From NCBI RefSeq assembly GCF_003545805.1, contig NZ_NMQR01000006.1, positions 62,001 to 126,000 on the forward strand: DNA of 64,000 nucleotides, read 5' to 3'. The position numbers were made by a program, and so were the translations under genes. The first letter of the stretch is position 1; each line of letters begins with the position of its first letter. This document shows positions 10,185 through 19,940 of this stretch, piece after piece. The notes beneath the pieces are model-generated. The model saw only the letters and a program-made list of their open reading frames with translations, searched no databases and was not told the origin of the DNA. The DNA comes from Photorhabdus sp. CRCIA-P01. Lineage in GTDB: Bacteria > Pseudomonadota > Gammaproteobacteria > Enterobacterales > Enterobacteriaceae.

Positions 10185-11344
10185 TGAGTAGCCCAAAGCA
10201 ACATGCTCCACAGCAAGCTGTCCGCTTCTCTTGGTGGCGATTGAAAGCACTTTGTGTAAAAGAGACGAAACAGATCTTGCGTGATCCCACCAGCGGATTA
10301 ATTTCTATTGTCATTCCATTGATTCTGCTGTTTATCTTTGGTTACGGTATTAATCTCGACTCCAGTACCGTCCGTCTTGGGATTCTGGTAGAACAACAAA
10401 GTGAAGATGCTCGTGAATTAATACAGGCTTTTGCCGGTTCGCCCTATATTGAACCCAAAATCAGCGATAATCGTCAGCAATTAATTAATATGATGCAATC
10501 AGGAGCAATACGTGGACTCATTGTCATTCCTGTCAATTTCGATGCGCAGCTTGCCCGCCCTGACGGTAAAGCACAAATTCAGGTCATTACTGATGGCAGT
10601 GAACCCAATACCGCCAGCTTTGTACAAAATTATGCCAAAGGAGTATGGCAGGTTTGGCTGCAACAAAGAGGACAAGATCAGGGCAACGCTGTTAATCCGT
10701 TAATTGATATGCAGGTTCGTTATTGGTTCAATCCAGCAACAATTAGCCAGCATTTCATCATTCCCGGCGCAATAACCATTATCATCACCGTGGTTGGCGC
10801 CATCCTAACGTCACTGGTGGTTGCTCGTGAATGGGAACGCGGTACGATGGAAGCTCTGCTGTCTACTCAAATTACCCGCACCGAATTACTGCTTTCTAAA
10901 CTCTTGCCTTATCAAGTGCTTGGATCATTCGCTATGCTGCTCTGTATGCTGGTATCGGTATTCGTGCTAGATGTACCATACCGAGGTTCTTTGTGGATAT
11001 TGTCTGCGATCACTAGCCTCTATCTGGCTACGGCCCTTGGTATTGGGCTTTTGATCTCTACGGTGACACGCAACCAATTTAATGCCGCCATGATAGCGCT
11101 GAATGTCGCTTTTCTGCCTGCGATTATGCTTTCCGGCTTCATCTTTGAAATAAATAGCATGCCTGCCTTTATTCAGGTAGTAACCTATTTCATCCCGGCT
11201 CGTTATTTTGTCAGTAGTTTGCATACGCTCTTTCTGGCGGGAAATATCAGTACGGTACTGATGATAAATCTATTATTACTGATCGCCTCCGCTATTGTGT
11301 TTATTGGCCTGACGGCATGGAAAACCCCGCGGCGTCTGGATTAA
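10184..11344 (+). CDS. ybhS: ABC-2 type transporter permease YbhS
   Basis: 386 residues of the ABC-2 permease family: one N-terminal membrane helix (around 42-62, [15 protein letters not shown]), a large periplasmic domain, then five helices from about residue 195 to the end. The conserved [12 protein letters not shown] motif between helices is the cytoplasmic coupling element. It pairs with YbhR, 12 bases downstream, to form the membrane channel of the drug or cation exporter. Gene order cecR-ybhG-F-S-R matches E. coli exactly. Confidence 0.93.
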   Translation: MSSPKQHAPQQAVRFSWWRLKALCVKETKQILRDPTSGLISIVIPLILLFIFGYGINLDSSTVRLGILVEQQSEDARELIQAFAGSPYIEPKISDNRQQLINMMQSGAIRGLIVIPVNFDAQLARPDGKAQIQVITDGSEPNTASFVQNYAKGVWQVWLQQRGQDQGNAVNPLIDMQVRYWFNPATISQHFIIPGAITIIITVVGAILTSLVVAREWERGTMEALLSTQITRTELLLSKLLPYQVLGSFAMLLCMLVSVFVLDVPYRGSLWILSAITSLYLATALGIGLLISTVTRNQFNAAMIALNVAFLPAIMLSGFIFEINSMPAFIQVVTYFIPARYFVSSLHTLFLAGNISTVLMINLLLLIASAIVFIGLTAWKTPRRLD

Positions 11345-11356
11345 GAAGGAATTAGC

Positions 11357-12463
11357 ATGTTTTATCGTCTTTACACCCTGATTATTAAAGAATTGCAATC
11401 TCTACTCAGAGATCCGCAAACCCGGGCTATCCTAGTTATGCCGGTTATCTTCCAGATGATCTTATTTCCTTTATCAGCAACCCTTGATGTCACTAATGCA
11501 ACTATTGCTATTTTTGATGAAGACAAAGGCAAAGCCTCTATTGAGCTCACCCAACGGCTGGCAAAATCAAAAGCCTTTCCTGATGTGATATTGCTGAACC
11601 ATTCACAAGAAATACAACCGATAATCGATCACCAAAAAGCCTTATTATTGGTACGTTTCCCACAAGATTTCAGTGCTAAAATTGCCAGTCATGACCCGGT
11701 TTCCCTCCAAGTATTGCTGGATGGACGCAACTCTAACAGCGCTCAAATTGCAGCGGGCTATATCCAAGAAATTATTCTGAACTATCAACAAGAACTAATG
11801 GGTCATCTGCCTAAAGCCAATAATAGCGAGTTGGTCATCCGCAACTGGTATAACCCTAACTTGGATTATAAATGGTTTGTCGTGCCCTCTTTGGTGGCAC
11901 TGATTACCACCGTCGGGATATTGACGGTCACGGCGCTATCAATTGCGCGCGAAAGGGAACAGGGAACGCTGGACCAATTACTAGTTTCACCCATGACCAC
12001 CTGGCAGATTTTCATTGGCAAAGCAGTTCCTGCGGTGATTGTCGCGACCTTTCAGGCAACTTTGGTGCTCGCTATTGGTATCTTCTGCTATCAAATCCCC
12101 TTTTCTGGTTCACTCGCGCTGTTTTACTGCGCTATGCTGATATACAGTTTATCGCTGGTGGGATTTGGCCTGTTAATCTCCTCTCTTTGCTACACTCAGC
12201 AACAGGCATTTATTGGCGTATTTGTCTTTATCATGCCCGCCATCTTAATCTCCGGTTATATTTCTCCGGTTGAAAATATGCCCGGATGGTTACAAGATAT
12301 CACCTGGATTAATCCTATCTGGCACTTTAATGACATCACCAAGCAAATTTATCTCAAAGATGCCGATTTCACGGTTATCTGGAGAAGTCTATGGCCTCTT
12401 TTAGCCATTACTACCACAACCGGTAATCTTGCTTATTGGTTGTTTCGGCGGAAAATTGCCTGA
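11357..12463 (+). CDS. ybhR: ABC-2 type transporter permease YbhR
   Basis: 368 residues, paralogous in fold to YbhS: N-terminal helix near residues 25-45, periplasmic domain, and a C-terminal membrane bundle from about residue 175. The coupling motif [16 protein letters not shown] is present. It is the last gene of the cecR operon; the coding strand switches to mobile and toxin-type genes about 100 bases later. Confidence 0.93.
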   Translation: MFYRLYTLIIKELQSLLRDPQTRAILVMPVIFQMILFPLSATLDVTNATIAIFDEDKGKASIELTQRLAKSKAFPDVILLNHSQEIQPIIDHQKALLLVRFPQDFSAKIASHDPVSLQVLLDGRNSNSAQIAAGYIQEIILNYQQELMGHLPKANNSELVIRNWYNPNLDYKWFVVPSLVALITTVGILTVTALSIAREREQGTLDQLLVSPMTTWQIFIGKAVPAVIVATFQATLVLAIGIFCYQIPFSGSLALFYCAMLIYSLSLVGFGLLISSLCYTQQQAFIGVFVFIMPAILISGYISPVENMPGWLQDITWINPIWHFNDITKQIYLKDADFTVIWRSLWPLLAITTTTGNLAYWLFRRKIA

Positions 12464-12562
12464 TGTGATTACACATGTACAAACTTATATGAAAAGTCGT
12501 TATATCCAAGAAGAAAAAATGTGTATAATATCAACAATACGACTCTTGATTAGGGTAAGATT

Positions 12563-12760
12563 ATGAAAAACTCACACTCACAAATTGCCATACAAATTAG
12601 GGATAAGGAAAATACAACCAAATATATCTCTGATGCTAATCTAGAAGAACGGATTTGTCGTTCTTTGCGCGCATCTTTTTCTCTCGAAGGTAATAAAGTC
12701 AGTGATGAATCATGGAAGAAAATGAGCAAAGCAGCTCAATTCCTGACAAAAATCAACTAA
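12563..12760 (+). CDS. VbhA-like antitoxin of a Fic toxin
   Basis: A 65-residue protein with the inhibition motif of class I Fic antitoxins, (S/T)xxxE(G/N), as S38-F-S-L-E42-G43. In VbhA and its relatives the glutamate blocks the ATP site of the partner Fic protein, preventing AMPylation. The motif is followed by VSDESWKKM, similar to the usual helix after it. Start is preceded by AGGGTAAG, and TATAAT at 12524-12529 could be its -10 element. Unusually, its presumed partner is not downstream in the same operon but on the opposite strand, and the two genes overlap at their 3' ends by 8 bases. The partner is broken by an ERIC repeat, so the antitoxin may now be an orphan. Confidence 0.75.
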   Translation: MKNSHSQIAIQIRDKENTTKYISDANLEERICRSLRASFSLEGNKVSDESWKKMSKAAQFLTKIN

Positions 12761-12765
12761 TCTCA

Positions 12766-12794
12766 CTAACCGCCTTATTAAATAAGGCGGTTAG
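12766..12794 (+). terminator. Palindrome just after the antitoxin stop
   Basis: A near-perfect palindrome, arms TAACCGCCTTATT and AATAAGGCGGTTA, begins 6 bases after the antitoxin stop and lies within the last codons of the opposing fic gene. It probably stops transcription in one or both directions, although the T-run after it is weak. Confidence 0.5.
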
Positions 12795-13228
12795 ATTTCT
12801 ACTCTTTCCATCAATAGCTCTTCTTACTGCATAATGATAAACACGTTTGTTTTTTACAGAGCCATCCAGTATTTCTGAGTTAAAATCAAATCCCTTAGAT
12901 AAACATAATATTTGTAAATACAATCTAATAGTTCTACCATTCCCATCTTGGAATGGATGTATCCACGCTAATTCTCTATGAATAATAACCAACTTAGCTA
13001 CGAGTTCATATTTTGTTGATATTTTATTCATCTCATTACGATTACATGTTCGTAAACAAGCTTTCATTGACTGCGATACATAATAATGTTCCATAGTTGG
13101 CCTCTCTCTATCACCGACTACAATAACATCTTTTCTATATTGACCAGCCCAATTGTATATATTTCCAAATAACATCTTATGACAATCTACAAACGCCAAT
13201 TCACCAATAGGTAACGCTCTATTTACTA

Positions 13229-13357
13229 TATACCCTTCATCTTTCAAGCTGCTGCTTTGTTGGCTGCTTTCACTCACCCCAGTCACATAGTTATCTATGC
13301 TCCTGGGGATTCATTCACTTGCCGCCGCGCTGCAACTCGAAATCTATTAGGTATATA
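13229..13357. repeat. ERIC-type repeat inside the fic gene
   Basis: Full-length ERIC of the CTGGGG subfamily, TATACC to GGTATATA, flanked by TA-rich sequence. It splits the Fic open reading frame and is the apparent inactivating event. Confidence 0.9.
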
Positions 13358-13621
13358 TCTTAATATATGAGCAACTGAAAATATAAATTCTTTTGTTTTC
13401 AATGTTCCTGATCCGAAAATTACTTCCTTGGTTCTATTATTCCAATAATAATGGTAACTCATTTTCCCACGAATAGTCTTCTTAATATGAGTAATTGGCT
13501 CAATCAATAAAGATACTGTTGTGGTATTTTTATTCTGACCAATGGATACAGGTATAAGTTTCGTCATATAAAAATAAGCGTCAGTGTAGCTAAAGTTATT
13601 TAACTACACTGAAAATATCAA

Positions 13622-14332
13622 TTAACGGCGATCGCCAAAAATACGCAGCAGCATCAAGAACATATTAATGAAGTCCAGATACAGGGTCAGTGCGCCAACA
13701 ATAGAGAATTTACGCAAATTCTCTTTGTCATTCACATCCAGATCTTCACCCATCTCTTTCAGCTTCTGAGTGTCATAAGCGGTTAAGCCCGCAAAGATAA
13801 CTACACCAATGTAGGTTACCGCCCACATCAACGCTTCACTCTTTAACCAGAAGTTAACCAGAGAAGCCAAAATGATGCCGATCAGCCCCGTAAACAAGAA
13901 GCTACCAAGGCCACTCAGGCTACGTTTGGTGGTATAGCCGTAAAAACTCAACGCACCAAACATCCCCGCCGTCACGACAAAAGTAGTGGCAATGGAACCA
14001 CCAGTATATATTTTAAAAATACCGGAAAGCGTTAGCCCAGTCAGCGCTGAGTAGAGCATAAACAACCCAGTAGCTAACGAAGCTCCCATGCGGTTAATCA
14101 TGCCAGAGAGGACGAAAACCAATCCCAATTGAGCAATAACTAATCCATAGAAAACCACCGAGTTTGAGAAAATATATTCAACAACATTCTGATTTTGTGA
14201 CACATACCAAGCCACAAACGCCGTTAACAACAGGCCACAAGTCATCCAACCATAAACTTGGGCCATATAAGTTTGCAAGCCGGTTCCAGCTTGCTGGATT
14301 ATAGAACCATTTGAGCGTGGATAACGATCCAT
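13622..14332 (-). CDS. ybhL: Bax inhibitor-1 family membrane protein YbhL
   Basis: A 236-residue inner-membrane protein with seven predicted membrane segments, starting about residue 25. The family signature near the C-terminus (AGLTAYDTQKLKEM, about residues 180-193) includes the aspartate that, in the bacterial homologue BsYetJ, takes part in a pH-gated calcium leak. The final FINMFLMLLRIFGDRR is typical of YbhL/YccA-type proteins. The physiological role in enterobacteria is unsettled. Its place next to moaE matches E. coli ybhL; an ERIC copy lies in its upstream region. Confidence 0.9.
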   Translation of the reverse strand: MDRYPRSNGSIIQQAGTGLQTYMAQVYGWMTCGLLLTAFVAWYVSQNQNVVEYIFSNSVVFYGLVIAQLGLVFVLSGMINRMGASLATGLFMLYSALTGLTLSGIFKIYTGGSIATTFVVTAGMFGALSFYGYTTKRSLSGLGSFLFTGLIGIILASLVNFWLKSEALMWAVTYIGVVIFAGLTAYDTQKLKEMGEDLDVNDKENLRKFSIVGALTLYLDFINMFLMLLRIFGDRR

Positions 14333-14399
14333 GGCGCTTACCTTCTATGACAGTGTTTAGAAATTCAGGCTGTTTAATATCAACAACCCACTCAAGTTT

Positions 14400-14528
14400 T
14401 ATATCCTTCATCTTTCAAGCTGCTGCTTTGTTGGCGACTTTCACTCACCCCAGTCACATCGTTATCTATGCTCTTGGGGATTCGTTCACTTGCCGCCGCG
14501 CTGCAACTCGAAATCTATTGGGTATATA
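14400..14528. repeat. ERIC-type palindromic repeat
   Basis: Full-length ERIC between moaE and ybhL, about 70 bases before the ybhL start and so between its likely promoter region and the gene or overlapping it. CTGGGG subfamily, with one substitution in the core (CTCTTGGGG). Confidence 0.9.
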
Positions 14529-14640
14529 CATTATCACAGAATATAATCAAAACAATTAACCATTCAATAATTACTTGTATAGCAGTTCATCTATCTGATC
14601 AGTTTTCGAAGCGTTTCGCAGAATTTAGCCAACACTTTCA

Positions 14641-15093
14641 TCACCAACGTTTCGCGGCTTCCTGATCACTCTCACGGGATTCAACCCAACGTTCACCATC
14701 AGGCAAAAACTCTTTTTTCCAGAAAGGCGCCTTTGTTTTCAAATAATCCATAATAAATTCAGCCGCTGCAAAAGCCATATGACGATGGGAGCTTGTCACG
14801 CCAACAAACACAATTTCATCACCAGGGTAAAGCGTACCAATCCGGTGGATAACACTGATACGCTGCAATGGCCAGCGATCCCGTGCTTCGGTGACAATAT
14901 TTTGTAACGCTTTTTCCGTCATTCCGGGATAGTGTTCCAGTCTCAGGACACTCACTCGGTCACCCAGATTATGATTACGGACTTTGCCGGTGAAAGTGAC
15001 GATAGCACCATCTTCATCACATTGAGCAAGCCATTGATATTCTTCCCCTACATTGAAATTTTCCGGCCCAACGAAAATGCGGGTGTTTTCCAT
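14641..15093 (-). CDS. moaE: Molybdopterin synthase catalytic subunit MoaE
   Basis: 150 residues. MoaE and thiocarboxylated MoaD convert precursor Z (cyclic pyranopterin monophosphate) to molybdopterin. The conserved segments FTGKVRN, LEHYPGMTEK, RIGTLYPGDEIVFVGV and KTKAPFWKKE are all present; the lysines of the last are active-site residues. The gene starts 3 bases after the moaD stop and closes the operon moaA-moaC-moaD-moaE. Confidence 0.95.
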   Translation of the reverse strand: MENTRIFVGPENFNVGEEYQWLAQCDEDGAIVTFTGKVRNHNLGDRVSVLRLEHYPGMTEKALQNIVTEARDRWPLQRISVIHRIGTLYPGDEIVFVGVTSSHRHMAFAAAEFIMDYLKTKAPFWKKEFLPDGERWVESRESDQEAAKRW

Positions 15094-15096
15094 TTA

Positions 15097-15342
15097 TTAT
15101 CCCCCAGTCACTGGCGGGAAAAAGGCCACTTCATCACCATCCTGTAATGGGTGCCCGCCATGAACAAGAGATTGGTTTACCGCTGACAACAATTTTCCAT
15201 CTTCCAACGCCAAGGCCCAACGTTCTCCCTTTGATATTAACGCTTTTCTCAAACCGTCAACGGTTGTGTAACGATTATCGATATCCAGTGAATCAGTACC
15301 TACCAGCTCACGTACCTGAGCAAAAAACAGTACCTTAATCAT
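15097..15342 (-). CDS. moaD: Molybdopterin synthase sulfur carrier subunit MoaD
   Basis: An 81-residue ubiquitin-fold protein ending in the required Gly-Gly (FFPPVTGG), the site of adenylation by MoeB and of thiocarboxylate formation. It begins [13 protein letters not shown]. Its ATG overlaps the moaC stop as ATGA, so translation is coupled. Confidence 0.95.
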   Translation of the reverse strand: MIKVLFFAQVRELVGTDSLDIDNRYTTVDGLRKALISKGERWALALEDGKLLSAVNQSLVHGGHPLQDGDEVAFFPPVTGG

Positions 15343-15818
15343 TTATCCACCTTAAAATGGCCTAATTTCCCACCTATCTTCTCCAACAAACGAACTGGCC
15401 CAATGACCATATCTTTCTGTACCGCTTTACACATATCGTAAATTGTCAAAGCCGCGACTGATGCCGCTGTCAGTGCCTCCATTTCAACGCCAGTTCTCCC
15501 AGTCAGACGGCAACAGGATTCAATTCTCACCCGGTTATATTCTGTCTGTGCTTCCAACTGGATTTCTACTTTAGTTAGCTGTAATGGATGACAAAGCGGG
15601 ATTAATTCCCATGTGCGCTTTGCTGCCTGAATACCGGCAATCCTCGCGGTTGCAAACACATCACCTTTGTGATGGCGACCTTCAATAATCATTGCCAGTG
15701 TTTCCGGCTTCATTCCAACAAACGCTTCTGCCCGTGCCTCGCGTGATGTTTCAGCTTTAGCGGAAACATCAACCATATGCGCTTCACCGGTAGAATTGAT
15801 GTGGGTTAATTGAGACAT
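15339..15818 (-). CDS. moaC: Cyclic pyranopterin monophosphate synthase MoaC
   Basis: 159 residues from the start at 15818 ([19 protein letters not shown]), chosen because AGGAG lies 6 bases before it and because E. coli MoaC begins identically; an in-frame upstream codon at 15842 would add eight unlikely residues. MoaC completes the first step of molybdenum cofactor synthesis with MoaA. Catalytic-site segments [23 protein letters not shown] and DMCKA are intact. moaA ends 39 bases upstream; moaB, which sits between moaA and moaC in E. coli, is absent. Confidence 0.95.
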   Translation of the reverse strand: MSQLTHINSTGEAHMVDVSAKAETSREARAEAFVGMKPETLAMIIEGRHHKGDVFATARIAGIQAAKRTWELIPLCHPLQLTKVEIQLEAQTEYNRVRIESCCRLTGRTGVEMEALTAASVAALTIYDMCKAVQKDMVIGPVRLLEKIGGKLGHFKVDK

Positions 15819-15857
15819 TCTCAGCTCCTGAAAAAACAACAATATCTAGACGGTAAA

Positions 15858-16838
15858 TTAACCGCCGATGACAGAAAGATTTGGGGTGATACCACTGTCC
15901 CCTTGATGAAGAAAATGGGTTTCCCGTTTATGTCGCAATCCGCCCTGAATACGCAATTTCAGATCATCGAGTTGTTCTTCACTCGCCAACAAGTCACGCA
16001 GTGGTATCCCCTGTTCACCAAACAGACATAAATGAAGATGACCTATTGAAGAAACACGTAACCGATTACAACTCCGACAAAAATCTTTCTCATAAGGCAT
16101 AATCAGACCAATTTCTCCCTGATAATCAGGATGACTAAAAACCTGTGCAGGGCCATCACTGCGTGAACGTTGAAGCAAATGCCAGCCATCGAGCAACAGG
16201 CGTTCCCGGATAGTTTCGCCAGAAATGTGGTATTTGCGAAACATTTCGCCGCCATCACCAGTTTCCATCAACTCAATGAACCTTAATTGGATCGGGCGAT
16301 CCTTTATCCAGTTCAGGAAAGCCGGCAGGCTGATATCATTAATATTTTTCATCAGCACCACATTGACTTTCACTTTATTAAAACCCGCCGTAAATGCGGC
16401 ATCAATCCCACGCATCACCTGAAAAAATTTGTCCTGCCCAGTAATCGCATGAAACTGACGGGGATCGAGCGAATCCATACTGATATTCACCGAGGTTAAA
16501 CCCGCCTCTTTCCACTTAGCAATATCTCGTTCCATTCGATAACCGTTGGTGGTTACCGCGAGAGTTTTAATCAACTTATTTTCACGTATAACGGAAATAA
16601 TATCGGTGAAATCGCGGCGCATGGTCGGTTCGCCCCCCGTCAACCGGATTTTTTCTGTACCCAGATCGGCAAACGCCCGGCCAACAAGACGGATTTCGGC
16701 TAATGTCAAAAAGGAGCGATGTCCACGGGGTTTATAACCATCCGGCAAACAATAAGTGCACCGAAAATTACATACATCGGTGATTGATAGCCGCAAATAG
16801 TAAAATTTGCGGGCAAAAGCATCTATGAGTTGTTCCAC
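15858..16838 (-). CDS. moaA: GTP 3',8-cyclase MoaA
   Basis: A 326-residue radical-SAM enzyme that rearranges GTP in the first step of molybdenum cofactor synthesis. The N-terminal iron-sulfur motif is C23-x3-C27-x2-C30 (CNFRCTYC); the C-terminal substrate-binding cluster uses CRSCNR and a further cysteine in LHLCLFG. The protein ends in Gly-Gly, as required for activity in this family. It is the first gene of the moaACDE operon, whose long leader holds a molybdenum-cofactor riboswitch. Confidence 0.95.
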   Translation of the reverse strand: MEQLIDAFARKFYYLRLSITDVCNFRCTYCLPDGYKPRGHRSFLTLAEIRLVGRAFADLGTEKIRLTGGEPTMRRDFTDIISVIRENKLIKTLAVTTNGYRMERDIAKWKEAGLTSVNISMDSLDPRQFHAITGQDKFFQVMRGIDAAFTAGFNKVKVNVVLMKNINDISLPAFLNWIKDRPIQLRFIELMETGDGGEMFRKYHISGETIRERLLLDGWHLLQRSRSDGPAQVFSHPDYQGEIGLIMPYEKDFCRSCNRLRVSSIGHLHLCLFGEQGIPLRDLLASEEQLDDLKLRIQGGLRHKRETHFLHQGDSGITPNLSVIGG

Positions 16839-16844
16839 TATAAC

Positions 16845-16962
16845 GCCCTTCCAAATATGGGAGATGCGGGCATTTCTGCCTTACATCCTGGTGACTCAGT
16901 GGTCACGGCCAAAGCATCATATCGCTGTGTAAAAGGGGACTTAGATGCAGAGGCTAGGAGTT
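16845..16962 (-). promoter_or_regulatory. Moco RNA motif (molybdenum cofactor riboswitch)
   Basis: Read on the minus strand, the moaA leader contains ACTCCTAGCCTCTGCA, then GATGCTTTGGCCGTGAC, a variable hairpin, and a closing segment with ATTTGGAAGGGC. This follows, in order and wording, the E. coli moaA leader that defines the Moco RNA motif. In E. coli, cofactor binding to this RNA reduces expression of the moa operon. It ends only a few bases before the start codon, so translation control is likely. Confidence 0.88.
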
Positions 16963-17229
16963 AATTCCAACATCTATGATTTAATGTAAAACGACCTTCT
17001 CTATATGGATTTTAGCGCTTAACAAAGAAAAATGCGAATACCCACTTTCGTTATATAATTGAATATACAATGAATTACCCAATGTTCAGAATAAATCGCA
17101 GACAATTTCTATTGGTGATCAATGAAAACATTGCACCCAATCATAACGTTTGTTCGGTTAATCGTGTTTTATAATAAATTACGCTAAAATTATTCAGCGA
17201 ATATATGCTCAGTCAGTAATAGGAATTCT

Positions 17230-18138
17230 ATGCGAAACCGCACATTAGCCGATTTAGATCGGGTAGTTGCCTTAGGCGGAGGTCATGGCCTTGGGCGCGT
17301 TATGTCCTCTCTTTCATCACTAGGCTCTCGCCTGACAGGCATTGTCACCACGACGGATAATGGCGGCTCAACCGGCAGGATCCGGCGTTCAGAAGGCGGT
17401 ATTGCCTGGGGTGATACCCGCAATTGTTTAAATCAGCTGATTACCGAACCCAGTGTCGCGTCGGCAATGTTCGAATACCGTTTCAGTGGCAATGGCGAAC
17501 TGGCAGGGCATAATTTAGGAAATCTGATGCTTAAAGCGTTAGATCATCTGAGTGTCAGACCCCTTGAGGCGATTAATTTAATCCGCAGTTTGCTGAAAGT
17601 TAATGCTCATCTTATTCCAATGTCTGAGCAGCCGGTTGACTTGATGGCGATAGATGATCAAGGTAACACCATTTATGGCGAAGTTAATGTTGATCAATTG
17701 AATTGTATTCCTCAGGAATTGATGCTTTATCCACCTGCGACCGCAACAAAAGAGGCATTGGATGCTATCACTCAGGCGGATCTGATTATTATCGGCCCAG
17801 GCAGCTTCTTCACCAGTCTGATGCCATTGCTTCTGCTTGAAGATCTCACCCAAGCACTACGCCGTAGCAACGCTAATATGATTTATATCGGTAACCTTGG
17901 CAAAGAATTAAGTGCCGCAGCCGCTAAACTGACACTGAAAGATAAGCTGGAAATAATGGAAAACAAAATTGGCAGCCGGATAATTGACGCGGTAATCGTT
18001 GGCCCGTGCACAGATATCAGCGAACTTAATGACCGGATTATTACTCAGCAAATACTCGAAGCACAGGATGTTCCCTACCGCCACGACCGTGAATTACTGC
18101 ATCAAGCGTTAGAGAATACCCTGCAAAACCTTGGTTAA
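17230..18138 (+). CDS. ybhK: YvcK/CofD-like protein YbhK
   Basis: 302 residues of the gluconeogenesis-factor family. The N-terminal [13 protein letters not shown] and [10 protein letters not shown] segments form the nucleotide-sugar/phosphate-binding site; GDTRNCL and GHNLGNLML follow. In Bacillus and related bacteria YvcK binds UDP-N-acetylglucosamine and supports cell-wall synthesis on gluconeogenic carbon; the enterobacterial role is less clear. Divergent from moaA as in E. coli. AGGAATTCT supplies the ribosome-binding site. No terminator is obvious after it. Confidence 0.9.
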   Translation: MRNRTLADLDRVVALGGGHGLGRVMSSLSSLGSRLTGIVTTTDNGGSTGRIRRSEGGIAWGDTRNCLNQLITEPSVASAMFEYRFSGNGELAGHNLGNLMLKALDHLSVRPLEAINLIRSLLKVNAHLIPMSEQPVDLMAIDDQGNTIYGEVNVDQLNCIPQELMLYPPATATKEALDAITQADLIIIGPGSFFTSLMPLLLLEDLTQALRRSNANMIYIGNLGKELSAAAAKLTLKDKLEIMENKIGSRIIDAVIVGPCTDISELNDRIITQQILEAQDVPYRHDRELLHQALENTLQNLG

Positions 18139-18438
18139 TTAAGGCGTTGGTTAAGGGGTTAATCCAACGATACGAGAAACTTACTCAGCCAAAGTAAATA
18201 AATAGTGCCCCAACATATTGACATACTTATGGCTGAGTGGTGAAAATCGTCCTTTATTATTAGTTTGTGCTTTGACGAAACCTTTTATTATCGTTTCGTT
18301 TTTTCAAAATCAGTACGAATTTAATACTTTGAGAAGTAGGTAGGTCCTAGCCAATAGCAAAAAGATACCGTTCTTCATCTTTTATTCTTATTTCGAACTC
18401 AAACATCCTCTGGGTATTTCTATTGTGCTACACAATAA

Positions 18439-18570
18439 TTATCCTGGAAGCGGAAACATAGATACCCGATAGACAGGCTTTCCAGATACTTCCATGTATC
18501 CGGCGATCACCAGAATTTGTCTGTACATAAAACCCGCCCACAACAGCGCCAAAATGGCCTCTTGATCCAT
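18439..18570 (-). CDS. Possible 43-residue small protein
   Basis: The ORF begins MDQEAILALLWAGF and ends at TAA 18439. AGGAAG stands 9 bases before the ATG, a reasonable ribosome-binding site. The first two thirds are hydrophobic enough for one membrane segment; the rest is polar. I do not recognise it. It lies in the 490-base gap between ybhK and the broken membrane-protein gene; nothing else is seen in that gap. It may be a small membrane peptide, a gene remnant or chance. Confidence 0.3.
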   Translation of the reverse strand: MDQEAILALLWAGFMYRQILVIAGYMEVSGKPVYRVSMFPLPG

Positions 18571-18628
18571 TTAGTTTTTCTTCCTGCCTGTTGAGTTTCC
18601 TTCGAAAAAGACCAAAATTCCGCTTGAA

Positions 18629-19193
18629 CTATAAGCAAGCCTTAGCTTTACTAATATACTGAAATGTTAGTAGAAAAATAACTGATAAATTAAAGGCGAA
18701 AACAATTAACAAATAGAATGTATTCGCATCAAATCCATTATAAAATTTTGAAACAGCCAAACCTGAACTTAAACTACCTAGAAACCACGTTAGATATGAC
18801 TCTGTAAGTGGTTTTTTTAATAATTTTTTAAAAATAAAAAAACTTCCAATACAATCAATGATGATATTTATATATATAGCACACTTTGCATTGCCACTAA
18901 ACAACCATAAAAAGACACCCAAAAGGACAAAAGCAAAAGTTATCTTTTCAAACGTTAACGGCTTAATTGCCAGATTATTTCATATACCATAAATAACAAT
19001 ACCCAGTTGAAAAATCAAGCTAAGGCCGCAAGATAACAATATGCTATATGTTCCCAGCTGGACAGATGCAATTATTGTTACCAGTAAAGACAAAGCAAAA
19101 CAAAGCCAGCCAGCCAGCCAGCCAGCCAGTTACAAAAGGCATTACTTTTTGAGTATATAAATCAAAAAAAATACGGTATATACTGTACACCAC
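18629..19193 (-). pseudogene. Multi-pass membrane protein gene, broken by a repeat frameshift and an in-frame stop
   Basis: Joined across its breaks, this region encodes about 188 residues with five or six hydrophobic segments: FFDLYTQKVMPFVTGWLAGW, then SLLVTIIASVQLGTYSILLS, then FAFVLLGVFLWLFSGNA and onward to the stop at 18629. The first break is a (CCAG)6 tract at 19106-19129: five copies would keep frame, six do not. The second is TGA at 18980-18982 within GI*NNLAIKPL, perhaps once TGG. The family is not recognised. It follows the methyltransferase by about 20 bases and may have been in its operon. Confidence 0.6.
19106..19129. repeat. Tetranucleotide tract (CCAG)6 within a coding sequence
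   Basis: Six perfect tandem copies of CCAG (CTGG on the coding strand). Gain or loss of one 4-base unit changes the reading frame of the membrane protein gene it lies in. The present count puts upstream and downstream parts out of frame. Confidence 0.9.
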
Positions 19194-19214
19194 TTAAAAT
19201 AACAATTATCCATA

Positions 19215-19940
19215 TCACTTTGATGCCTCTACAATTAATGAATGACAGAAACGATTAAAATAACAAGGCAACAGATATTCGATATTTAAAAGCGCAGATG
19301 CTATATGGTAATTTAACTTCCCTTTTAATTTATCCACTATGAAATTGAATCCATTTATGTTTACTTTGGAATATGATGAAAATTCATTTTGCACATCGTC
19401 TTCTGTCCAAAATTTAGCAAATGTAGATTCTTCTTTATTAAAATTCCTTATAGAATAAATTTTCTCACTATTTTTCTGGCGCTTCAGAAAATACTTTTTA
19501 TTATAAAGCATTATAAACAATTTTCCGTTTCTCTTTAACACCCTGTGACATTCATTAATCGTCTTTTTATAATCCTCAACATGAGACACCGCCCCATTTA
19601 GTGAGATAATCACATCTATGCTACCACTAGAAAAATTCGAAAGATCTACTATATCTGCATGATGAAATGTTACTTCAGGAAATTTCTCCCGAGCTATTGA
19701 TATCATGTTTTTTGATATATCTATACCGATATAATTACAGTCAATTCCATTTAATAAGCTATATCCTAATCCTGTTCCACAACCAAGATCTAAAATATTG
19801 TCTCCAGGCTTTGTAATTTTTAATAGTTTTTTTTGAATGATGTTATCTTCAGCTCGACTAACGGCATCTAGATAAAGATCGTCATATTTACGAGATACAT
19901 TATCATAGTATTTTTCTACATTATTATTCGCACTTGTCAT
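19215..19940 (-). CDS. Class I SAM-dependent methyltransferase
   Basis: A 241-residue protein with a standard class I fold. Motif I is LDLGCGTGLG (51-60), the acidic residue after strand 2 is in YIGIDISKNM, and the motif IV region reads IDVIISLNGAVSHV. KRNGKLFIMLYN matches motif VI. The C-terminal third shows no recognisable substrate domain; similar proteins modify small molecules such as sugars or polyketides. It is very AT-rich compared with flanking uvrB and ybhK and sits in an islet with a broken membrane-protein gene, which suggests transfer (inference). The 320 bases upstream, to uvrB, show no gene. Confidence 0.75.
   Translation of the reverse strand: MTSANNNVEKYYDNVSRKYDDLYLDAVSRAEDNIIQKKLLKITKPGDNILDLGCGTGLGYSLLNGIDCNYIGIDISKNMISIAREKFPEVTFHHADIVDLSNFSSGSIDVIISLNGAVSHVEDYKKTINECHRVLKRNGKLFIMLYNKKYFLKRQKNSEKIYSIRNFNKEESTFAKFWTEDDVQNEFSSYSKVNINGFNFIVDKLKGKLNYHIASALLNIEYLLPCYFNRFCHSLIVEASK

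Larger units (their letters stand above)
12753..13567 (-). pseudogene. Fic-domain protein gene interrupted by an ERIC repeat
   Basis: The downstream part (about 12753-13228) encodes a clear Fic domain: MLFGNIYNWAGQYR, then the active-site motif HPFQDGNGRTIR with the catalytic histidine. Fic enzymes transfer AMP to target hydroxyls. The upstream part (13358-13567) encodes about 70 residues beginning MTKLIPVSIGQ that I do not recognise. Between them lies a full ERIC element, which brings a stop codon to the first part and changes frame. If the repeat is removed leaving TATATA, the two halves read through in frame (...HILRYIVNRALPIGELA...), which supports simple insertion. A recombination joining two unrelated fragments cannot be excluded. 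No functional full-length toxin is expected. Confidence 0.75.
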
